From: Alcanivoracaceae bacterium | GTDB taxonomy: Bacteria > Pseudomonadota > Gammaproteobacteria > Xanthomonadales > Marinicellaceae | Length of the DNA stretch: 44,710 nt | Direction: 5' to 3' | Assembly (NCBI GenBank): GCA_016763695.1 | Contig: JAESTH010000220.1 | Span: 1 to 44,710, forward strand | Shown: positions 38,137 to 44,710 of the stretch, in pieces | Layout of the letters: each line of letters starts with the position of its first letter | Position numbering within the stretch: position 1 is the stretch's first letter | Translations under genes and position numbers: made by a program | Notes under the pieces: generated by a model | The model's database searches: none | Told to the model about the DNA's origin: nothing | Seen by the model: the letters and a program-made list of their open reading frames with translations, nothing else

Positions 38137-39315
38137 GTGTCAGAACAGCAACTTAAAATACCAAATTTTAGACTAATCAAGGAAATTGGCCAGGGTGGAA
38201 TGGCCAAAGTATATTTAGGTGAGCAATTGCAACCCAAACGTAAAGTTGCCATAAAAATTGTTTCCCCCAGTAATAACGATCCAAAAATTCTTGAAGACTT
38301 AAAACAAGAAGGCGACACAGTTGCGCAATTTAATCATCCAAATATCGTCACTGTTTATTCTTGTGGCGTTGTCGATAAAAACTATTATCTGGCTATGGAG
38401 ATTCTTCCTGGTGGTGATTTAAAACAAAAGATTAGCGAGAAGGTGCTTGAAGATATTGACATCTTACATATCATGAAAGACATGAGCAGTGCATTGGCTC
38501 ACTCGCATAAACGCCAAACACTGCACCGTGACATTAAGCCTGAAAATATCATGTTCAATGAAGAAGGAAAAGCTGTTTTGTTAGACTTTGGTATTGCCAA
38601 AGCACATGGCAAAACCAGTGAATTCACCCGTATCGGTGCTGTAGTAGGTACACCACACTACATGAGTCCAGAAAGGGCTTTAGGCAAAGACATTGATGAA
38701 CGCTCTGACCTTTATGCGCTAGGCGTGGTCATGTACGAAATGTTGATAGGTAAAAAACTATTTGAAGGTGAAGATACTTTTGCCATTAGCTATGCACATG
38801 TACATGAACCCCCTCCTCCATTGCCTAAGGACAAATCCGCCTTACAATCCATATTAGACAAGTTATTAGCCAAAGACCCTGATGACAGGTATCAGTCTGC
38901 TGATCAATTAACCAGCATTTTAGATAAATGGATCAAACGCTTGGATCGCAGCAATTCACAGACCACACAGGGCTTCATACCCATACGTCAAATACAGACA
39001 AGGTCTAATAAATTAATTATTTATATACTATCCTCGGTAATTGCATTGGGGATTGCTGGCATCACTGGTTGGTATATGACACAAGAAAAAATTAAAGTCA
39101 ATCACAATGATTTAACACCAAGCCAGAAGATAGAACTCAATACCAAAAGAGCCGCCGCTAACAGATTCTTAAAACTTGAGCAATTTGACAGTGCCGAAAT
39201 TAATTTTAAAGCCATTTTAAAAGATTACGATTGTAAAGATGCAGATGCCAGAAATTTTCTCAAAGAGTTTAATGTAGAATTCTACCAAAAAATACTTACT
39301 AATTGTCCTGACTGA
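38137..39315 (+). CDS. Membrane Ser/Thr protein kinase with one TM and short C-terminal repeat-like domain
   Basis: IGQGGMAKVYLGEQ, KVAIKIV, TLHRDIKPENIMF, LLDFGIAK, GTPHYMSPERA; TM KLIIYILSSVIALGIAGITGWYM; GTG start. Confidence 0.92.
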   Translation: MSEQQLKIPNFRLIKEIGQGGMAKVYLGEQLQPKRKVAIKIVSPSNNDPKILEDLKQEGDTVAQFNHPNIVTVYSCGVVDKNYYLAMEILPGGDLKQKISEKVLEDIDILHIMKDMSSALAHSHKRQTLHRDIKPENIMFNEEGKAVLLDFGIAKAHGKTSEFTRIGAVVGTPHYMSPERALGKDIDERSDLYALGVVMYEMLIGKKLFEGEDTFAISYAHVHEPPPPLPKDKSALQSILDKLLAKDPDDRYQSADQLTSILDKWIKRLDRSNSQTTQGFIPIRQIQTRSNKLIIYILSSVIALGIAGITGWYMTQEKIKVNHNDLTPSQKIELNTKRAAANRFLKLEQFDSAEINFKAILKDYDCKDADARNFLKEFNVEFYQKILTNCPD

Positions 39316-39383
39316 ATACTTGTCAAAACCACTTATTCTCGGCCAGGGTCTCCTAGAGGGAAATCACACTCTATAGATTTTAA

Positions 39384-40310
39384 TCAAGATTTATTTTTTA
39401 TATTAATAATCTCTGCAGCAATACTAACAGCAATCTCCTGAACAGTTCGACTATTGATATTAACCCCGACAGGTGCATAAACCTTATTCAGGTCTGTCTG
39501 TGCATACCCATCATTTACCAGTGCGCTGAACATCACATTTATCTTATTTTTACTCCCCAACACACCCAGGTACTTTTGCCTTGATTTTAGCAATTGCGAT
39601 AACAATAGTTTATCTTCAGTAAATTTATGCGTCATTAACAAAACATAATCGTTCTGAGTCACATTTATTGAAGTAAAAATGGCCTCATAATTAATAATCT
39701 TCTTATAAGAGGCATAATTATTTACCATAAAAGTATTGATATCATACCGATTATCGTACAAATTAACCTGAAAACCAAGTTTACTTAATAATTCTGAAGT
39801 AGGTAAACTAACATGCCCAGCACCAAAAATATGTACGATTAGCTGACTATTAAGCAGCTCTGTATAAAACCAAACATCATCAGAAAGTATTTCTGTCATT
39901 TCTGCCTGATTAACATCAAGCAAATCAAGACCTGTACTTGATATTTTAATCATCTGACAACGACTGTCACACTGAGCAATTATTTCTTTGTGCTGGTCAA
40001 ATAATGGCGTGAATGCAACAATTTGTGTCCCAGAGCAAATCATCCCAGAACTTGACTCTGAGCTACCATTATGCACCTGTTTAACAGTGAAAGACTCACT
40101 ACTAGTGGCAAGCAATAAAGACTTAGCCTTTTCAACCAAATTGTACTCCATGATTCCACCACCTATGGAACCATACAATTCACCATTATCCGCAACCATC
40201 ATTTTAAAGCCTCTGCGCCCTGGCGCACTCCCTGATGACTCTATAACTGTTAGTAGATAAAGACTATGTCTACTTTTAAGTAATTGCAGTATTGTCTGCC
40301 AAATATTCAT
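39384..40310 (-). CDS. XdhC/CoxI family protein (molybdenum hydroxylase maturation)
   Basis: VIESSGSAPGRRGFKMMVADNGELYGSIGGGIMEYNLVEKA; VHIFGAGHVSLPTSELLSKLGFQVNLYDNR; YVLLMTHKFTEDKLLLSQLL. Confidence 0.88.
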   Translation of the reverse strand: MNIWQTILQLLKSRHSLYLLTVIESSGSAPGRRGFKMMVADNGELYGSIGGGIMEYNLVEKAKSLLLATSSESFTVKQVHNGSSESSSGMICSGTQIVAFTPLFDQHKEIIAQCDSRCQMIKISSTGLDLLDVNQAEMTEILSDDVWFYTELLNSQLIVHIFGAGHVSLPTSELLSKLGFQVNLYDNRYDINTFMVNNYASYKKIINYEAIFTSINVTQNDYVLLMTHKFTEDKLLLSQLLKSRQKYLGVLGSKNKINVMFSALVNDGYAQTDLNKVYAPVGVNINSRTVQEIAVSIAAEIINIKNKS

Positions 40311-40807
40311 AAAAACAATGTCCCATTAAACAAGCTACGACTAAAAGCATAATATATTGCCATAACACCAGAAAAAGTAACACTGGCTATATAACGATTT
40401 GTTAATTTTATTTGATTTTGAATAAAGAAATTAACAAATAAAGATATGGGTATATTAACAATAAATGATTTTATGGCAATAGTTAATGTTGTAAAACTAC
40501 TACTACCAATGGTTAATAATTCAATAAACAGTAAATGCCTGGCTATCCATAAAGGATTAAAATACAGTAAAGCATAAATCGTTTTCATTATTTGGTGTTT
40601 ATAGCCACTATATTTACTGCATTTTTTTTCGATCCAGGCAAAATAATTAGGGATTTCAAAAGTATAAATAGTTGCTCCAATAAACATGATTCCAAAAAAT
40701 CTTAACCATGAAAACTGATCAAGATACAACGCAGCCATCGCATCAAAAACACTGTAAACGACAGCGCCCCTGATAATATTGATTTTCTTATAATGAAAAA
40801 TAAACAT
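40307..40807 (-). CDS. Hypothetical multi-pass membrane protein
   Basis: 166 aa, several hydrophobic segments; 4-bp ATGA overlap with xdhC start. Confidence 0.65.
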   Translation of the reverse strand: MFIFHYKKINIIRGAVVYSVFDAMAALYLDQFSWLRFFGIMFIGATIYTFEIPNYFAWIEKKCSKYSGYKHQIMKTIYALLYFNPLWIARHLLFIELLTIGSSSFTTLTIAIKSFIVNIPISLFVNFFIQNQIKLTNRYIASVTFSGVMAIYYAFSRSLFNGTLFL

Positions 40808-40914
40808 GAAGAATTTTTTGATTAATAAAACTTCATCCTTGAAATCACACGAGATTGAGCATGAGACTCTGAAAGAATTTCACAGCCTCATTTCTATAAG
40901 AATATACCAATCAA

Positions 40915-41847
40915 TTAAGGAATATGATCCAGGTTCACCCCTTCTTTTTCCACTTGCATTAAGTCCTCTCTAGAGATCCCCAATGATAAAGTGGCGGTAC
41001 TGGCAACAAAAATTGAAGAATAAGTACCAATAATAACCCCAACAATCAAAGCAAATGCAAAACCATGTATCATGGAACCACCAATAAAGAATAATGCAAA
41101 CAACACCAATAATGTGGTTAACGAAGTGATAATGGTTCGTGATAGGGTTTGGTTAATTGAAGTATTAAACACCTGTGCTGGCGTTTTCTTTCTCAGGCCC
41201 CTGAAGTTCTCTCTGACCCGGTCAAATACCACAATGGTATCATTCAGGGAATAACCTATCACCGCCAGCAATGCTGCCAGAATAGTTAAATCAAACTCCA
41301 TTTGTATGACGGAAAACACCCCAGTAGTAATGACCACATCATGTACCAAGGCCACCACAGAACCAACTGAAAAACGCCATTCAAATCTTATGGTGACATA
41401 TAACAAAATACCAATTATGGCATATAGTATGGCCAGCGAGCCATCTTCAACCAATTCATCTCCCACCTGAGAACCAATATAATCACCTGTACCTACTTTA
41501 GCTCCAGCATCCAGAGGTAAAATAATGTCTGCCAACTGATTACTAATATTTGATGAATCATTTATACTTTTAGATGGTAAACGTATTTGTATTGATTTAG
41601 CTGAGCCAAAATTTTGTACAACAGCATCAGCAAAATTATTTTTCTCTAGCACTTCACGAATCTGGTCTAACTCAATGGTTTTTTCAAAGTTGACCACGAC
41701 CGCAGTTCCTCCCGTAAAGTCCAAACCAAAATTTAGCCCTCTAGTTGCCAGTGAACCAATAGAGATGGCAACCAAAACCAATGAAAAAATCATCGCAATC
41801 TTACGTTTTGCCATGAAATCATATTTTATTTTTCCCAATAAATTCAT
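40915..41847 (-). CDS. secF: Protein translocase subunit SecF
   Basis: RGLNFGLDFTGGTAVVVNF, ALVHDVVITTGVFSVIQMEFDLTILAALLAVIGYSLNDTIVVFDRVREN; start at internal Met 41847. Confidence 0.96.
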   Translation of the reverse strand: MNLLGKIKYDFMAKRKIAMIFSLVLVAISIGSLATRGLNFGLDFTGGTAVVVNFEKTIELDQIREVLEKNNFADAVVQNFGSAKSIQIRLPSKSINDSSNISNQLADIILPLDAGAKVGTGDYIGSQVGDELVEDGSLAILYAIIGILLYVTIRFEWRFSVGSVVALVHDVVITTGVFSVIQMEFDLTILAALLAVIGYSLNDTIVVFDRVRENFRGLRKKTPAQVFNTSINQTLSRTIITSLTTLLVLFALFFIGGSMIHGFAFALIVGVIIGTYSSIFVASTATLSLGISREDLMQVEKEGVNLDHIP

Positions 41848-41857
41848 GTTCTTCTCC

Positions 41858-43717
41858 TTATATTGAAAGTGTTTTAAGTTTTGTTTTATTGCCATAGATC
41901 ATGTTCACAATCGCACGTGAAACCATGATAGCCGTGAACATTGAAGTCACGATACCGATGCTTAAAGTAACGGCAAAACCCTTAATCGGCCCAGTACCAA
42001 AAGCAAACAGTACTATTGCTGCAATAAATGTTGTGATATTAGCATCTGCAATGGTTGATAAGGCCTTTTCATAACCTGCCTTAATACTGCCCTGTGGACT
42101 ATTGCCCAAAGCCAGCTCTTCCTTAATACGCTCAAATATCAGTACATTGGCATCTACCGCCATACCTACTGTTAATACAATACCTGCAATACCTGGTAGA
42201 GTTAAAGTCGCTCCAAATAATGATAAAACCGCAATCATAAGTACCACATTAAAAGTCAATGCAATATTGGCAACCAAACCAAACATGCGATAGTAAATCA
42301 GCATGAATATCAATACCACTACAAAACCAATCATCACTGAATTGAAGCCTTTATCAATGTTCTCTTTACCTAAACTTGGTCCGATGGTTTTTTCCCTGAC
42401 AATTTCAACTGGTGCAGCCAGTGAACCAGAACGTAATTGCAAAGCCAATTTAGCTGCAAACTTAGGACTTTCCAAACCTGTAGTCTGGAACCTGTCACTA
42501 AAGACTCCCTGAATGACGGCATTATTAATAACCGTTTGTTCTTCTATATAAACATTCCTACCCGTTTCTGGATCTTTATGAGAAATGACACGCTCTTTAA
42601 ATACCACCGCCATATTATTACCTACATTATCTCGGGTAAAATCCAGCATACGTTTGGCCCCAATGTTATTTAACCGCACAGAAACCATTGGTCTACCTGA
42701 TTGCTGCTCAGTGCCTGATGTTGCATCAATAAGCTGATCACCTGTCGCAATCACACGTTTACTCAACAACACTGGACGACCATCTTTATCTTTATATAAT
42801 TTAAATCCTAATGGAGGAGATTTTCCTGAGTTCATGATGATCAGAGCATTGTGATTAGGATTCATATCAACTGCACGATATTCTAAAGTTGCAACTGAAC
42901 CCAGCGTATCTTTTATCTCTGTTGAGTCCTGCACACCTGGTAATTGCACAACAATTCTATCCGAACCCTGTCGTTGTACAATGGGCTCAGCCACACCAAA
43001 CTCATTGACACGACTTCTGATTGTAGTAATATTTTGCTCTATCGCCTTATCTTTGATATCCTGAATAGCTTTATCGCGTATGCTGCCAACTATTGCTTCA
43101 ACACCATCAATTTGTCGCTGCTTAAAGTTAACCTCATTGATTTGCTTTCTTAATTTATCAAAGGCCCTATCTGCAAGCTCCTCAGATTTAAAAGTTATGA
43201 CCAATTTATCTTTTTTCCATTTTAAACTTTTTTTGGAAATTTTTTCTTTTGATAAAATCTGCACGGCATCGCCACGTATCTGGTTAAACTTATTTGCTAA
43301 AGCCTCTTTCATATCAACTTCCATCAAGAAGTAAACACCACCTCTTAAATCAAGACCAAGACTCATGGCATTACCACCAGCATTTGATAACCAGTCTGGA
43401 ACATTTGGTTTGAGATTAAGAGCAGATTTATAACCTGATAAACCATCCAAAATTTCTTTACCTTTAAACTGATCGTCCAAATTTTCAAATTTTGTTATTA
43501 CCGTGTCATTTTCTAGTGATAATTCATATTGTGAAATATTGCCAGCTTCTAATTTTTTACCAATACTTGCCAATAGCTTTTCATCTACGGCTTGAGACTT
43601 AATTGCACTGGTCTGCACAACAGGGCTTCTACCATATATATTTGGCAAGGCATAAAAAATACCAAGTGCCAATACCATAAGTATCAGCAGGTTTTTCCAT
43701 AAAGGATAATGATTCAT
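41858..43717 (-). CDS. secD: Protein translocase subunit SecD
   Basis: GLDLRGGVYFLMEVDM, RVNEFGVAEPIVQRQGSDRIVVQLPGVQD, TVGMAVDANVLIFERIKEEL. Confidence 0.97.
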   Translation of the reverse strand: MNHYPLWKNLLILMVLALGIFYALPNIYGRSPVVQTSAIKSQAVDEKLLASIGKKLEAGNISQYELSLENDTVITKFENLDDQFKGKEILDGLSGYKSALNLKPNVPDWLSNAGGNAMSLGLDLRGGVYFLMEVDMKEALANKFNQIRGDAVQILSKEKISKKSLKWKKDKLVITFKSEELADRAFDKLRKQINEVNFKQRQIDGVEAIVGSIRDKAIQDIKDKAIEQNITTIRSRVNEFGVAEPIVQRQGSDRIVVQLPGVQDSTEIKDTLGSVATLEYRAVDMNPNHNALIIMNSGKSPPLGFKLYKDKDGRPVLLSKRVIATGDQLIDATSGTEQQSGRPMVSVRLNNIGAKRMLDFTRDNVGNNMAVVFKERVISHKDPETGRNVYIEEQTVINNAVIQGVFSDRFQTTGLESPKFAAKLALQLRSGSLAAPVEIVREKTIGPSLGKENIDKGFNSVMIGFVVVLIFMLIYYRMFGLVANIALTFNVVLMIAVLSLFGATLTLPGIAGIVLTVGMAVDANVLIFERIKEELALGNSPQGSIKAGYEKALSTIADANITTFIAAIVLFAFGTGPIKGFAVTLSIGIVTSMFTAIMVSRAIVNMIYGNKTKLKTLSI

Positions 43718-43775
43718 AATAAATCCTATTTTTTAATATTTAATTAATTAGTTACAATGCTAATGGGAGTTGTTA

Positions 43776-44111
43776 TTATTTTACTGATTTAATCGTTCCC
43801 TTGGGCATAATATTAGCAATTGCTCCGCGTTGTAGCTTTATGGAGACATTTGAGGCAATTTCAACGGTAACGAATGAATCATCTAAAGAAATTATCTTTC
43901 CAAGTATGCCGCCATTAGTTATCACCTCATCACCTTTTCCCAGAGCTGCTACCATGCCTTGATGGGCTTTCATTTTCTTTTGTTGTGGTCTTATCAACAA
44001 AAAATACATAGCTACAAAGATTAAAACCAATGGTATCAGTGAAGTAAAACCACCTCCAGCAGATGTTGCCCCAGAAGTTTGTGCCATTGCATCAGATATA
44101 AAAAAATTCAT
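43776..44111 (-). CDS. yajC: Preprotein translocase subunit YajC
   Basis: LIPLVLIFVAMYFLLIRPQQKKMKAHQGMVAALGKGDEVITNGGILGKI; upstream of secD. Confidence 0.95.
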   Translation of the reverse strand: MNFFISDAMAQTSGATSAGGGFTSLIPLVLIFVAMYFLLIRPQQKKMKAHQGMVAALGKGDEVITNGGILGKIISLDDSFVTVEIASNVSIKLQRGAIANIMPKGTIKSVK

Positions 44112-44223
44112 AATTGTTCTCCAAATTATTAGTGCATATAAAAGCCGCGGGATTATCGCACATATTGGCTAATAAAGATAATATATGATTGAACATTATC
44201 AGAAAACTTGTATGATTCAAACT

Positions 44224-44610
44224 ATGGGTACTCATGAATATAAAGGCGGCTGTCATTGCCAGTCGATCCGTTATCAAATCAATTTAAAGCAATCAATCGA
44301 GTTCAGTGAAATCACGCTGTGTAATTGTAGTATTTGTGAAAAATTCGGCTATTTACATTTAATTATCCCCAAGCCACAATTTAAATTATGCTCTGATTGG
44401 AACTTACTGGAAAACTATCAATTTAATAAAAAAATTGCCAAACACTTATTTTGTAAAAAATGTGGGGTCAAGTCTTTCTACCAGCCCCGTTCTCACCCAG
44501 ATTGCTGGAGCATCAATGTCAGGTGTATTGACAATTTTTCTCAGTTAAACCTCAGAGTCAATAATTTTGATGGCAAAAACTGGAAAAAAAATATTGAGTC
44601 TATCAGGTGA
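44224..44610 (+). CDS. GFA family (GFA/CENP-V zinc fold) protein
   Basis: GGCHCQSIRYQI, CNCSICEKFGYLH, FCKKCGVKSFY, CWSINVRCID; exact start uncertain (44185 or 44224). Confidence 0.85.
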   Translation: MGTHEYKGGCHCQSIRYQINLKQSIEFSEITLCNCSICEKFGYLHLIIPKPQFKLCSDWNLLENYQFNKKIAKHLFCKKCGVKSFYQPRSHPDCWSINVRCIDNFSQLNLRVNNFDGKNWKKNIESIR

Positions 44611-44710
44611 GCAACATTTATCTAAAAAAACGTAAAAACAACTCTTTCTGGATTAAGGATATTTTGGATGATAAAAAACTTGGCGAAATATTTTTTGAAA
44701 ATGACTTTGC
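44607..44710 (+). CDS. Hypothetical protein, N-terminal fragment truncated by window end
   Basis: GTGA overlap with preceding stop; open to window end: VSNIYLKKRKNNSFWIKDILDDKKLGEIFFENDF. Confidence 0.5.
   Translation, partial: MSNIYLKKRKNNSFWIKDILDDKKLGEIFFENDF

Noticed and set aside
40804-40835. ATGAAG..TTTT / AAAACTTCAT imperfect hairpin upstream of the hypothetical membrane gene
   Set aside because: Short, bulged and AT-rich; likely by chance.

Overview
The window is an ordinary-looking low-GC gammaproteobacterial chromosome segment. It is densely coding, with no rRNA, tRNA, CRISPR array, prophage or intact IS element that I could support. In order it carries: pyrD (5'-truncated by the window) and murB; a lytic-transglycosylase-like lipoprotein; queD/fur divergent from bamE; the rnfH/ratA/smpB cluster; a minus-strand type IV pilus minor pilin operon (fimT-pilV-pilW-pilX-pilY1-orf-pilE) downstream of ispH-lspA-ileS-ribF-murJ; rpsT; a DUF3391/HD-GYP-like protein; thyA-folA; tryptophan 2,3-dioxygenase; a 2-oxoacid dehydrogenase operon (E1alpha, E1beta, E2); slyD; leucine-catabolism genes (MCC beta, methylglutaconyl-CoA-hydratase-like); a periplasmic-type cyclophilin; lpxH; a class-III aminotransferase; a small Arg-rich repeat protein; asnS; truD; a WS/DGAT acyltransferase; a membrane Ser/Thr kinase; xdhC; secF/secD/yajC; and a GFA-family protein. 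The observations most worth a second look are: (1) an 81-aa ORF made of four units of an exact 17-residue repeat (DRRxxxRRxxxxxxDFx) encoded by divergent codons; (2) murJ, normally essential, interrupted by a single in-frame TAG; (3) the E1beta gene, whose conserved C-terminus continues in the -1 frame after an A7 tract and ends in an ATGA overlap with the E2 start codon. Items 2 and 3 could be recoding or slippage, real mutations, or sequencing errors, and the sequence alone cannot tell which.
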